Under the pieces are notes generated by a model. The model was not told where the DNA came from. It saw only the letters and a program-made list of their open reading frames with translations, and searched no databases. The translations under genes and the position numbers were made by a program. From CAVZBW01 sp963778465 (GTDB lineage: Bacteria > Actinomycetota > Acidimicrobiia > Acidimicrobiales > RAAP-2), in the NCBI GenBank assembly GCA_963778465.1, contig CAVZUK010000004.1, positions 62,001 through 126,000 on the forward strand: a stretch of DNA of 64,000 nt, given 5' to 3'. Each line of letters opens with the position of its first letter. The stretch's first letter is position 1. Below, piece by piece: positions 44,452-53,726 of this stretch.

Positions 44452-46581
44452 ATGGACGTTGACGACGAGGAAGCGGCGGACGACTACCAGGGTGCCGATC
44501 ATCTCTCGGCGCCCTCCGGTCGTCTGGTCGCCCTCGGCTCCCATCAGCGGGCACCTCGCGGCGAGCTCTCGCCAGAGGTCGGTCCCTTCGGCGCGCTGCG
44601 TCAGCAGAGCCTCGAGGCGATCTTCCCACCGATCGCCGACTACGCCTTCCTGTCGGACTGCGAGAACACCTGCCTGATCGCTCCGACGGGTGCACTCGAG
44701 TGGCTCTGCCTCCCGAGACCGCACGACCCGAGCGTCTTCGGCAACATCCTCGACCGATCCGCCGGCTCCTTCCGGCTGGCTCCTGCGGACACCGCGGTCC
44801 CGGCCAACCGCCGGTACGTGACGGGGACGATGATGCTGGCGACGACCTGGCAGACCCGCACGGGATGGCTTGCCGTGCGGGACTTCATGTCGATCAGTCC
44901 CTGGCACCGCACTGCAGATCGTTCGACCCTCCACCGCCGGACGCCAGGTGACTTCGACGCCGACCACATGCTCATCCGTTCGGCCACGTGCCTCCACGGC
45001 TCCGTCGACGTCGTCCTGGACTGCCAGCCTTCCTTCGACTTCGGTCGACAAGACGCTCGCTGGGACTACCTCGGGCCGTCCTACGAAGCCGTGGCCACCA
45101 CCAACCCCGACTTCGTGAGGCTGCGACTTGCCGGCAACCTCCGCCTCGGCATCGAGGGCCGGGCGGTCCGTGCTCGCCATCGCCTGCTCCAGGGTGAGAC
45201 GTGCTACGTCCTGCTCAGTTGGTCGGAGCGACCCTTGCCCACCGACGAAGAGGACGTCGAGCGGTGCCGGGTGGAGACCAACCGCTTCTGGCGACAGTGG
45301 ATCGACGGGGGGCGCTTCCCCGACCATCCGTGGCGGGAGCAGGTCCAACGCAGCGCCATCACCCTCAAGGGACTGACCTACGCGCCCACGGGCGCGCTCC
45401 TGGCGGCGCCCACCACCTCGCTGCCCGAACATCCCGGTGGCCAGCGCAATTGGGACTATCGCTACACCTGGCTGAGGGATGCGGCGTTCACCCTGTGGGC
45501 GCTCCACGCCTTGGACCTCGATGCCGAGGCGGAAGACTTCTTGGCCTTTGTCGGCGACGTCCTGGAGCCGGGGGGTTCCTCGGAGACGGGGGTGCCGGCG
45601 AGGCCGGGGTCACTGCCGCAGGGGCTGCAGGTGCTCTATGCGGTCGACGGGTCCGACGACGTCGAGGAGACCGAGCTCGAGCACCTGTCCGGCTATGCCG
45701 GCTCGAGGCCGGTGCGGATCGGAAACGCCGCCTACCGCCAGGACCAGCTCGACGTCTTCGGGGCCATCGTCGACTGCGTCTACCAGCACACACGCTCGCG
45801 CGACTCGTTGAGCGAGCGGTCGTGGCGAATGGTCGTCCATGCGGTCGACAGGGTCGTCCGGCACTGGCGGGAGCCCGACCACAGCATCTGGGAATCCCGG
45901 GCGGGTCCCCAGCCCTTCACCTTCTCCAAGGTCATGTGCTGGGTGGCTGCCGACCGGGGTGCACGCCTGGCGGCCCTTCGCGGGGAGACGGAGCTTGCCG
46001 ACAAGTGGTGGCGCATCGCGCTCGAGATCCACTCGGACGTCTGCGAGCACGGTGTCGACGAACGCGGGCGGTTCGTGCAGACCTACGGCTCGGACAAGCT
46101 TGACGCGTCACTGCTCTTGCTGCCGCTCGTCCGGTTCCTCCCCCCTTCGGACGAGCGCCTCCGTGCGACGATCCTCGGAATCGCGGAGGAGCTGGGGGAT
46201 CACGGCTTCGTGCACCGCTACCGCACGGAGGAGACCGACGACGGCCTGAACGAGCCCGAGGGCACCTTCACCGTGTGCTCGTTCTGGTTGGTCTCCGCGC
46301 TGGTCGAGATCGGGGAGCTGGGTCGAGCCCGCAAGCTCTGCGAGCGATTGCTGGGCGCCGCCTCGGGACTCGGCCTCTACGGGGAGGAGCTCGACCCGGC
46401 CACCGGCCGCCACCTTGGCAACTTCCCACAGGCGCTGACCCACCTGGCGCTCATCAACGCCGTCGTCCACGTGATCACCGCGGAGAAGGAAGAGCAGCAG
46501 TCCACCACGGGTCCCGTCGTATCGCCCAGTTGGTGGACTGCGGCAGGAGGCGGGGGTCGCGGGGAGACCGAGGCGGTCTGA
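44452..46581 (+). CDS. Glycoside hydrolase family 15 protein (trehalase/glucoamylase type)
   Basis: 709 residues: an N-terminal beta-sandwich (IADYAFLSDCENTCLIAPTG, LEWLCLPRPHDPSVF) and an (alpha/alpha)6 barrel with NWDYRYTWLRDAAF, which contains the catalytic-site core. Length and motifs match the actinobacterial GH15 alpha,alpha-trehalases; glucoamylase or dextranase activity cannot be excluded. No signal peptide, so cytoplasmic, consistent with trehalose recycling. ATG 44452 follows GGAG; about 20 poorly conserved residues precede the domain. Confidence 0.88.
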   Translation: MDVDDEEAADDYQGADHLSAPSGRLVALGSHQRAPRGELSPEVGPFGALRQQSLEAIFPPIADYAFLSDCENTCLIAPTGALEWLCLPRPHDPSVFGNILDRSAGSFRLAPADTAVPANRRYVTGTMMLATTWQTRTGWLAVRDFMSISPWHRTADRSTLHRRTPGDFDADHMLIRSATCLHGSVDVVLDCQPSFDFGRQDARWDYLGPSYEAVATTNPDFVRLRLAGNLRLGIEGRAVRARHRLLQGETCYVLLSWSERPLPTDEEDVERCRVETNRFWRQWIDGGRFPDHPWREQVQRSAITLKGLTYAPTGALLAAPTTSLPEHPGGQRNWDYRYTWLRDAAFTLWALHALDLDAEAEDFLAFVGDVLEPGGSSETGVPARPGSLPQGLQVLYAVDGSDDVEETELEHLSGYAGSRPVRIGNAAYRQDQLDVFGAIVDCVYQHTRSRDSLSERSWRMVVHAVDRVVRHWREPDHSIWESRAGPQPFTFSKVMCWVAADRGARLAALRGETELADKWWRIALEIHSDVCEHGVDERGRFVQTYGSDKLDASLLLLPLVRFLPPSDERLRATILGIAEELGDHGFVHRYRTEETDDGLNEPEGTFTVCSFWLVSALVEIGELGRARKLCERLLGAASGLGLYGEELDPATGRHLGNFPQALTHLALINAVVHVITAEKEEQQSTTGPVVSPSWWTAAGGGGRGETEAV

Positions 46582-46732
46582 GTCCCCCGCCGTCCGAGAC
46601 CGGACGCCCAGTGCGAGAGGCTTGCACGTCGTCTACCCCGTGGTGAGGCGACTTGCCGGCTGCGAATCCGTGGCCGGTGCTTCGAGCGCGTGGACGCAGG
46701 TCGGGTTCGGTAGGCGCACGTCTCGGGTTCGC

Positions 46733-46876
46733 CTACGCGTGAGATCGGGAGCGGGAGCGGCCGAAGAGCCATAGGGCCGCCGCGATGACGATCACCCAGA
46801 GCACCGGGTGCACGACGATCCCCAGGATGGCGGCGATGACCACGATCACGATGGCGATCAAGATGTCCATAAACAT
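46733..46876 (-). CDS. Very small hydrophobic membrane protein
   Basis: 47 residues: two hydrophobic helices (DILIAIVIVVIAAILGIVV and LWVIVIAAALWLFG) and a basic/serine tail RSRSRSHA. Like the 66-residue protein at 15.1 kb it is of the small hydrophobic type common in actinobacteria. A longer start to 46987 would overlap the next promoter. Function unknown. Confidence 0.5.
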   Translation of the reverse strand: MFMDILIAIVIVVIAAILGIVVHPVLWVIVIAAALWLFGRSRSRSHA

Positions 46877-46980
46877 GTTGGACGGTTGCCCGCGGCTCGA
46901 AGCCTGCAAACATCCGGCTGGAGCTGACGTCGAGTCGGCGCCACACTGGTGGTCGATGCCGATCGATATCGAGGGAGCGT

Positions 46981-47757
46981 ATGACACCGCTGGTCCGCTA
47001 CGAGCTCGACGGTCACGTCGCGACGATCACCTACGACCGCCCGGAGGTCCTGAACGCGATCAACGGGCCCCTGCGGCGCGATCTCAACGACGCCTTTCTC
47101 CGTTTCCGGGACGACGAGGAGGCATGGGTGGGCATCGTGACGGGTGCGGGACGCGCCTTTTGCGTCGGCGCGGACCTCAAGGACTCCGGCGGCTCGACGG
47201 GCGACTTCGCCGGGACGTTCTGGGAGAAGCCGACCGTCAATTCGTTCGAGAGTGGCTGGGAGATCTTCAAGCCGGTGATCGCCGCGGTCAACGGCTATTG
47301 CCTCGGCTACGGGCTCACCCTCGTCAGCTGGTGCGACTTCGTCATCGCCGCGGAGAGCGCCGAGTTCGGCTATCCAGAGGTTCGCATGGGGGTGGCCCCG
47401 GTGGTCGCGGCCATCCGCTTGCCTCGGCGGCTGGGTTGGCAACCCGCCATGGAGCTCCTCCTGACCGGCGAACGCATCGGCGCGCAACGAGCCAAGGAGA
47501 TCGGTCTCGCGGGGTGGGTGGTCCCCGACGACCGGCTCCTCCACGAGGCCCGCTCGCTGGCCGACCGTCTGGTGGCGTCGGCCCCGCTCGCCGTGCGGGC
47601 CACCAAGGAGGTGGCGGTGCGCACCGCGTCGCTGCCACCCGTCGAGGCCATCCGCTTCGGCGAGACGATGCGCCTCGTGGTCGGGGCCACAGAGGACGCA
47701 ACCGAAGGGGTGCGGGCCGCCGGCGAGCGCCGGCCTCCCCGGTGGCAGGGGCGGTAG
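46981..47757 (+). CDS. Enoyl-CoA hydratase/isomerase family protein
   Basis: 258 residues of the crotonase fold: ITYDRPEVLNAINGPL, oxyanion-hole segment GRAFCVGADLKDSGG and second motif VNGYCLGYGLTLVSWCDF. The usual first catalytic Glu position holds a non-acidic residue in CLGYGLTL, so hydratase chemistry is not certain and another crotonase reaction is possible. GAGGGAGC precedes the ATG. It stands alone. Confidence 0.85.
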   Translation: MTPLVRYELDGHVATITYDRPEVLNAINGPLRRDLNDAFLRFRDDEEAWVGIVTGAGRAFCVGADLKDSGGSTGDFAGTFWEKPTVNSFESGWEIFKPVIAAVNGYCLGYGLTLVSWCDFVIAAESAEFGYPEVRMGVAPVVAAIRLPRRLGWQPAMELLLTGERIGAQRAKEIGLAGWVVPDDRLLHEARSLADRLVASAPLAVRATKEVAVRTASLPPVEAIRFGETMRLVVGATEDATEGVRAAGERRPPRWQGR

Positions 47758-47781
47758 TGGTCCGAGCCGCCCTGACGGCGC

Positions 47782-47994
47782 TCAGGCGGAGCGTCGCACC
47801 TCGACGTTGTCGCCGGTGCGGGCGGGCTGCTTGAACCAGCGCTCCGGCGTGTCCTCGACAAAGGCCACCATCGTGTCCGTGCCGAAGAAGTTGGCCTCGA
47901 CCCTCGACACGAGGACCTCCTGACCATTGGGCATGCGCACGAGGTCGCCCGGCCGCACGGCGCCCACCGCCATGGTCGTCCACCCGTCGCTCAT
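47782..47994 (-). CDS. Small conserved hypothetical protein
   Basis: 70 residues forming a probable beta-barrel (AVGAVRPGDLVRMPNGQEVL, TDTMVAFVEDTPERWFKQP). No catalytic motif. The VRPGDLVRMPNG segment is like short SH3-type or Hint-like domains. Start is the ATG at 47992-47994. Confidence 0.5.
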   Translation of the reverse strand: MSDGWTTMAVGAVRPGDLVRMPNGQEVLVSRVEANFFGTDTMVAFVEDTPERWFKQPARTGDNVEVRRSA

Positions 47995-48050
47995 CTCGAC
48001 ATGATGCCACGAGCGGTAGGCTCTCGGCTCTCCCGGAAAAGGAGGGTCCC

Positions 48051-48584
48051 CTGAGGCGAGGGCTGCTCGCAGGGTTGTTGGTCGTGCCGGCAGTGCTCGC
48101 CCTGAGCGCGTGCGGCTCGACGCCGTCGACGTCTCCTTCCACGACGTCGTCGACCAGACCGACGGCCAAGACCACGACGTCGGTACCGGCCACCACGACG
48201 ACCGCGGCTCCGACGACGACGACCTCAGCGGCCACTACCACGACGGGCGCGGCCGCAGCGGTCCTGTCGCCGGCCACGACACCACCGGTCGTCGGCGAAT
48301 GCTCCCTCCAGCTGTCCTTCGCGGCCGACGGCAACGTCAGCCCGCTGTTCTGCACGGACGGGGGGATCAACGTCTTGGCGTGGAACTACTTTGCCGGCGT
48401 CTACCCGCAGATCCTCGCCCTCGGGGCGAACGCCACCCCGACCCAGGTGCAGAGCACCATGTGTGCGCAACTCGCCACGGGGACGGTGCCGACGGTCCAG
48501 AGCGCCGGCCAAATCGCGGAGCGCTACTACGGGTGGCGATTCGCGGTGGACCCGGTCACCGACTTCAACGCGTCCGACTGCTGA
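48051..48584 (+). CDS. Lipoprotein of unknown function, possible CTG start
   Basis: About 177 residues. A double-arginine start (LRRGLLAGLLVVPAVLALSA) leads to lipobox LSAC with the lipid Cys, then a Thr/Ser/Ala linker, then a globular part ECSLQLSFAADGNVSPLFC to the end FNASDC with four cysteines. A good AAGGAGGG lies 4-5 nt before CTG 48051, while the first canonical start in frame (TTG 48075) would cut into the signal. Exported and lipid-anchored; function unknown. Confidence 0.65.
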   Translation: MRRGLLAGLLVVPAVLALSACGSTPSTSPSTTSSTRPTAKTTTSVPATTTTAAPTTTTSAATTTTGAAAAVLSPATTPPVVGECSLQLSFAADGNVSPLFCTDGGINVLAWNYFAGVYPQILALGANATPTQVQSTMCAQLATGTVPTVQSAGQIAERYYGWRFAVDPVTDFNASDC

Positions 48585-48616
48585 TCGTCTGCCGGTTCGT
48601 GGCCGGCCGCCGGGTT

Positions 48617-49684
48617 TCAGGCGCGCGCCTCGAGGATCAGGTTCATCGGGGTCTCCGAGGCACGTCGGAACCGGGTAAACCCGGCCTCGTCGAAGACCTG
48701 GCGCAAGCGCTCCTCTCCGGCCTGGGCGCCGAGGCCGAGCCCGACCTCCTGGGACAGCGAGTTGGGGAGGCATATCGCCGTCGACGCCGTGTAGAAGAGG
48801 GCGGCCATGGGATTGGCCTGCAGGTTGGTCGGCCGGTCGTCGAGGGCGAACGGCTCGACGAGCAGCACCGTGCCGTCCGCGGCGAGGTGCTCCCGGGCGT
48901 ACCGGGCGATGCCCACCGGGTCGCCCATGTCGTGCAGGCAGTCGAAGAAGCAGATGAGGTCGAACTCTCCCGGGTAGCTCTTGGAATCGGCGACGCCGAA
49001 TTCCACGCGGTCGCTCACACCGGCCTCCTGGGCGCGCGCCGCCGCCGTCGTGATCGAGGCGGGATGCAGGTCGAACCCCCAGATCCGGCTGTCGGGATAC
49101 GCCTGGGCCATCACGATGGCCGAGGCGCCGTGCCCGCAGCCCACGTCGGCGACCCTCGCGCCGTCGCGCAGCTTTGCCTCCATGCCCTCGAGGCTCGGTA
49201 TCCACTGGCTCGGCAGGTAGGCCCGGTAGCCGGTCCGGAAGAACCACTCGGTGCCGAGGAAGAGGCAGGGGTGGTGCTCCCCCCAGGGGAGCCCGCCGTC
49301 GCCACGGAACGCCGCCGCCACCTTCTCCCGGTCGACGACCATGGCGGCGAGGGCGTTCATCCCCCTCGCCACGAACACCGGCGACGAGTCGTCCGCCAGC
49401 ACGGCGACCGCCTCGGGGGAGAGCTCGTAGGTGCCGGCCCCGGCGTCGTACCCGATGAGGCCCCCGGCCACCTGCCCGTCGAGCCACTCCCGGACGAGCC
49501 GGGGGTGGCAGCCCGCCTCCTCGGCGACTGCGTCGCTCGAGAGGGACCCCTTCTCCGCCAGGATCCGGTAGAGGCCCAACTCGTCGCCCAACCACACCGA
49601 AAAGCAGATGGCCCCGCCCGTCATGTGGCCGGCCATGGTGCCCATCAGCTGGCCCAGCCGCGCCTCGTCGAGTGGTGTCGTCAC
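48617..49684 (-). CDS. Class I SAM-dependent methyltransferase
   Basis: 355 residues. N-terminal winged-helix/dimerisation part (WLGDELGLYRILAEKGSLSS) as in O-methyltransferases, then Rossmann motif I VADVGCGHGASAIVMA, acidic motif II IWGFDLHPA, and FDLICFFDCLHDMGDP. The GTG at 49682-49684 has AGGAGG upstream. It follows the cupin gene by 31 nt on the same strand. Substrate unknown; a small-molecule O- or C-methyltransferase is likely. Confidence 0.85.
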   Translation of the reverse strand: MTTPLDEARLGQLMGTMAGHMTGGAICFSVWLGDELGLYRILAEKGSLSSDAVAEEAGCHPRLVREWLDGQVAGGLIGYDAGAGTYELSPEAVAVLADDSSPVFVARGMNALAAMVVDREKVAAAFRGDGGLPWGEHHPCLFLGTEWFFRTGYRAYLPSQWIPSLEGMEAKLRDGARVADVGCGHGASAIVMAQAYPDSRIWGFDLHPASITTAAARAQEAGVSDRVEFGVADSKSYPGEFDLICFFDCLHDMGDPVGIARYAREHLAADGTVLLVEPFALDDRPTNLQANPMAALFYTASTAICLPNSLSQEVGLGLGAQAGEERLRQVFDEAGFTRFRRASETPMNLILEARA

Positions 49685-49715
49685 GTTGACGTCCTCCTGT
49701 CGGCTCCCGGCGTCG

Positions 49716-50078
49716 TCAGCCCTTGGCGTAGTCGGCGGAGCCCTGCCAGTCGATCACGACGCACGGCTCGCCGCCGACGATCCACGCGTCGTGACCCGGA
49801 GGGATCACGCAGAAGTCGCCCGGGCCAAACTCCGTCTCCTCCCCGTCGTCCATGACGACGCGCATCCTGCCGGAGATGAAATAGCCGGTGTGGGCCACCT
49901 CGCAGCTGTCCGTGCCGGCTATCGGCTTCACGTGGTCGGACCACCGCCAGCCCGGCAGGAAGGTCGCCCGCCCGACCGCCCCGGCCCCCGAGTCGATGAG
50001 CTCGAGCTTCCCGGTGCCCGCGGCGAAGGGCCGCGTGACCTCCGGGTCGTCGAGGCTCTTGCGAATCATTCCTGCCAT
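49716..50078 (-). CDS. Cupin-domain protein
   Basis: 120 residues of a single cupin: first motif around GWRWSDHVKPIAGTDSCEVAH, with the loop YFISGRMRVVMDDGEE, second motif FGPGDFCVIPPGHDAWIVG. Metal-site histidines are partly kept. GGAGG precedes the ATG at 50076-50078. Probably co-transcribed with the methyltransferase downstream; enzyme or binding role open. Confidence 0.82.
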   Translation of the reverse strand: MAGMIRKSLDDPEVTRPFAAGTGKLELIDSGAGAVGRATFLPGWRWSDHVKPIAGTDSCEVAHTGYFISGRMRVVMDDGEETEFGPGDFCVIPPGHDAWIVGGEPCVVIDWQGSADYAKG

Positions 50079-50367
50079 CTCCCACCTCCCGACGCGGTGA
50101 GGCCGAGGGACCGCGGCACACCTCGGCGAGGATGCCATTGAAGGCCCCCCTTGTGAAGCGAGGGTGACGGGCGGGTGGAATCGCCGTGGAGTTCTCGCGA
50201 GGGCTGAGAGATCTCGGGTGCGCATTCACACTCTGCACTTCCGGCGGCAATCTCTTCGAAATACTCGGCCCGTAGATTGAGCCCGTCGGGGCTTCTTCGA
50301 TCCCCGGTCCTCCACGGGGGGACACCCATCACGGCACGATGACCTCACCACCGACGACCGTGGGCCG

Positions 50368-51864
50368 ATGACGGAGCTGGGCCACGCGCCCCGCGAGACG
50401 CTCGAGGCCGCGCTGGCATCTCCCGGTGCCGCACATCGGAACGTCTCGCCGCACGTGATCGTCCTGTTCGGCGCCACGGGCGACCTCGCACGGCGAAAGC
50501 TGCTCCCGGGTCTCTTCCATCTCTTTCGAGCGGGCCTCCTCTCGGAGTGCCAGATCGTCGCGACCTCCATGGACGACCTCGACGACGCCGGCTACGGCAG
50601 CGTCGCGAGACAGGCCTGCGACGAGTTCGCCCGAGGCAAAGTGCACGACGATCACTGGATCCGGTTCCGCCAGCAGATCCGCTACGTCCCCGGGTCCCAC
50701 GGGCCGCACGGTCTCGCCGCCGCGGTGGAGACGGCGGAGGCGACCCTCGCAACCGAGGCCCGGCGGCTCCATTACCTGAGCATCCCGCCCCATGCGGCGA
50801 GCGAGGTGATCCGGACCCTGGGCGACGCCGGGTTGACGGACCGGTCGCGCATCGTGATGGAGAAGCCCTTCGGAACCGATCTGGTCACCGCTCGACGCCT
50901 CAACGACGAGGTCCAGCAGCACTTCCAAGAGGATCAGGTCTTCCGCATCGACCACTTCTTGGGCAAGGAGGCGGCCCAGAACATCTTGGCCTTCCGGTTC
51001 GCCAACGGGCTCTTCGAGCCCATCTGGAACCGCCAGCACATCGACCACGTCCAGATCGACGTGCCCGAGACCCTCGCGGTAGGGGGTAGGGCCTCCTTCT
51101 ACGAGCACACCGGCGCCTTCCGGGACATGGTCGTCACCCACCTCTTCCAGGTGCTGGCCTTCGTCGCGATGGAGCCTCCGACCGCCCTCGAGCCCGTCGC
51201 GATCAGCGAGGAGAAGAACAAGGTGTTCCGCTCGATGCGTCCCATCGATCCGACCTGCGCCGTCCGGGGCCAGTACGAGGGATACCGGTGGACGGAGGGC
51301 GTCTCACCGGACTCGGAGACCGAGACCTTCGTTGCCCTGCGGTGCGAGATCGACAACTGGCGCTGGGCCGGCGTGCCCTTCTACCTGCGGACGGGCAAGA
51401 TGATGGCCGAGAGCGCCCGCATCGTCTCCATCGCCTTCCGGGAGCCTCCCAAGTCGATGTTCCCCTCGGACTCGGGCGCCGGCTCGCACGGCCCCGACCA
51501 CCTGACCTTCGACCTGGCCGATGCCTCCAAGCTCTCGCTCTCCTTCTACGGCAAGCGCCCCGGCCCGGGGATGAAGCTCGACAAGCTGAGCCTGCAGTTC
51601 GCGATCCACGAGACGGACCAGGCCGACAACGTGCTCGAGGCCTACGAGCGGCTCCTGCACGACGCCATGCACGGGGATCAGACGCTCTTTACCAACGCCG
51701 ACGGGATCGAGCGGCTGTGGCAGGTGTCGCACCCGCTGCTGGACGATCCACCCGACGTCCGGCTCTACCGGGTGGGCTCGTGGGGGCCCGACGGCATCCG
51801 CGATCTGATCTCGCCCCGGACCTGGCGGCTCCCCTTCGAGCGCGCCTGGCGACAGCCGGTGTGA
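50368..51864 (+). CDS. zwf: Glucose-6-phosphate 1-dehydrogenase
   Basis: 498 residues. First step of the oxidative pentose phosphate pathway, producing NADPH. NADP-binding GATGDLARRKLLPGL near residue 36, the EKPFGTDL motif and the active-site RIDHFLGKEAAQN are intact. The ATG at 50368 follows a 289-nt gap with no gene. Overlaps the next gene by GTGA. Not in the usual tal/pgl/opcA cluster within this window. Confidence 0.95.
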   Translation: MTELGHAPRETLEAALASPGAAHRNVSPHVIVLFGATGDLARRKLLPGLFHLFRAGLLSECQIVATSMDDLDDAGYGSVARQACDEFARGKVHDDHWIRFRQQIRYVPGSHGPHGLAAAVETAEATLATEARRLHYLSIPPHAASEVIRTLGDAGLTDRSRIVMEKPFGTDLVTARRLNDEVQQHFQEDQVFRIDHFLGKEAAQNILAFRFANGLFEPIWNRQHIDHVQIDVPETLAVGGRASFYEHTGAFRDMVVTHLFQVLAFVAMEPPTALEPVAISEEKNKVFRSMRPIDPTCAVRGQYEGYRWTEGVSPDSETETFVALRCEIDNWRWAGVPFYLRTGKMMAESARIVSIAFREPPKSMFPSDSGAGSHGPDHLTFDLADASKLSLSFYGKRPGPGMKLDKLSLQFAIHETDQADNVLEAYERLLHDAMHGDQTLFTNADGIERLWQVSHPLLDDPPDVRLYRVGSWGPDGIRDLISPRTWRLPFERAWRQPV

Positions 51865-53726
51865 GCCTCCCGGCGACGCGCACCGTGAACCGACCGTCGT
51901 CATGGGGTGGCAAGCGCCACGTCATCGTGTGCGGCCTCGGGGGAGTGGGGCTCCGAACGGTGGAACACCTGCACCTGAGCGGCGTTCCCGTGGTGGTCCT
52001 GGACGACGACCCCGACCTCCGGCTGGCGCGGGTCGTCCAGGGCTGGGGCGTTCCGCACGTCAACCGGAGCGCGCACCTCGGGGACGGGCTGGAGGAGGCG
52101 GGGCTGGACGACGCCCAGGCGGTCATCTGCGCCGATACCAACGAGCTGGCCACGTTGGAGATCGCGTTCCGCGTGCGTGAGGCACGCCCGGACATCCGGC
52201 TCGTGGTCCATCTGGCCAACGCCTCCGTCGGACACGCGCTCGGCAGGGTCATCGGGAGCGGCAGCGTCCTCGATGTGGCCACTCTCGCCGCCCCGACCTT
52301 CGTCGAGGCGTGCCTGCGCCGCCCCTCGCACGAGATGGGCATCGCGGGAGAGCGGTTCGTCGTGGAGCAGATCGTGGTGCCGCAGCCGGACGACGACGAG
52401 GCGCACGCCACCTTCCGGGGGCACTTCGGCCATCTGGCGCCCGTCGCCATCATCCCCGGCGACGGATCGCCGATGGTGCGATGTCCCGGACGCGACCATC
52501 CGGTCTCACCGGGGGACCGCGTCGCCGTGCTCGGCACGCGTGACGAGCTCGACAAGTCGGGCATCGAGTGGGCACCCGTGACGGGGACGACGCCGGCAAA
52601 GGCCGACCCGCTGAGCTGGGTCCGTCGACGGATCACGGCCCTGACCCAGGGCGACGCCCGCGGCCTGTTCGCGGTGGTGGCGGCGATCGTGGCGCTCCTC
52701 GTGGTCTCTTCGGTGGTCGTCCGGCTCGCCTACGTCAACCCCGCCACGCACACCCACCTCGACCTCCTGACCTCCCTCTACTTCACGGTCGAGACGGTGG
52801 CGACGGTCGGCTTCGGGGACTTCTCCTTTGCCCACCAGGACGGGTGGCTCAAGGTGTTCGGGATCGTGCTCATCGTGTTTGGGGTGACCCTCGTCACGAC
52901 CGCCTTCGCGCTCTTCACCAATTACCTGGTCAGCCGGCGCATCGAGCAGTCCTTCGGACGGCTCCGGGTCGGGGGGATGGCCGGGCACGTGGTCGTGATC
53001 GGGTTGGGCTCGGTGGGCATCCGGGTGGTCGAGGGGTTGCTCGCGGCCGATCGCCGGGTGGTGGTGGTCGAACGGGACGAGGGCAATCGGTATCTCGGCC
53101 GGGCCCGCGCCCTCGGCGCCCCCGTCGTGATCGCCGATGCGACCCAGCGCCAGACGCACACGATGGTCAACCTCGCCGAGGCGTCGGCCATCGCGGTGCT
53201 GACGAGCGACGACCTGACCAACATCGAGGCGGGCCTTGCGGTCCGGGAGACCCTGGACGAGCGCTGGGCCGAGGTCCCCGTCGTCCTCCGCGTCTTCGAC
53301 CGGAACCTGGCCGCCATGATGGAGCAGAGCTTTGGCTTCGGCCACGTCCGCTCCACGTCCGCCCTGGCCGCGCCGTGGTTCGTGGGCGCCGCGCTCGGGC
53401 TGGACGTGCTCGAGACCTTCTTCGTCGACCAGCAGGCCTTCCTCGTGGGCCGGGTGCAGGTGGCGCCGGGCGGCGGCCTCGAGGGCCTCGCGATGCAGGA
53501 CCTCTCCGGCAACACCCGGGTGGTGGCCCTCAGCCGCGCCCGATCGGGGGGCACGCTCGAGCACCCGCCGCGGCGCGGCACCCGTTTCGAGGGGGGCGAC
53601 GTCGCCTACCTCCTCGGTCCCTACGAGGAGCTGCTCCTCGTGCTCCAGCGCGACCAGGAGGCGAACGCCTCGTCGACGGACCAGGGGCTGGAGACCGACG
53701 GGTCGGGCTCCCTGCTGGTGGACTGA
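51861..53726 (+). CDS. Potassium channel protein with RCK domains on both sides of the pore
   Basis: 621 residues: an N-terminal TrkA-N/RCK domain (HVIVCGLGGVGLRTVEHL), two membrane helices (FAVVAAIVALLVVSSVVVRL and IVLIVFGVTLVTTAFALF) enclosing the filter TVATVGFGD at about residues 311-319, then a second TrkA-N domain (GHVVVIGLGSVGIRVVEGLL) and a TrkA-C-like end. Most bacterial channels of this type have RCK only after the pore. The GTG overlaps the zwf stop. The last 106 nt overlap the kinase gene on the other strand. Confidence 0.88.
   Translation: MSLPATRTVNRPSSWGGKRHVIVCGLGGVGLRTVEHLHLSGVPVVVLDDDPDLRLARVVQGWGVPHVNRSAHLGDGLEEAGLDDAQAVICADTNELATLEIAFRVREARPDIRLVVHLANASVGHALGRVIGSGSVLDVATLAAPTFVEACLRRPSHEMGIAGERFVVEQIVVPQPDDDEAHATFRGHFGHLAPVAIIPGDGSPMVRCPGRDHPVSPGDRVAVLGTRDELDKSGIEWAPVTGTTPAKADPLSWVRRRITALTQGDARGLFAVVAAIVALLVVSSVVVRLAYVNPATHTHLDLLTSLYFTVETVATVGFGDFSFAHQDGWLKVFGIVLIVFGVTLVTTAFALFTNYLVSRRIEQSFGRLRVGGMAGHVVVIGLGSVGIRVVEGLLAADRRVVVVERDEGNRYLGRARALGAPVVIADATQRQTHTMVNLAEASAIAVLTSDDLTNIEAGLAVRETLDERWAEVPVVLRVFDRNLAAMMEQSFGFGHVRSTSALAAPWFVGAALGLDVLETFFVDQQAFLVGRVQVAPGGGLEGLAMQDLSGNTRVVALSRARSGGTLEHPPRRGTRFEGGDVAYLLGPYEELLLVLQRDQEANASSTDQGLETDGSGSLLVD

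Noticed and set aside
17546..45000. Second attachment site matching the tRNA-Cys 3' end
   Set aside because: No copy of the T-arm/acceptor sequence was found by reading, so no island boundary is claimed there.
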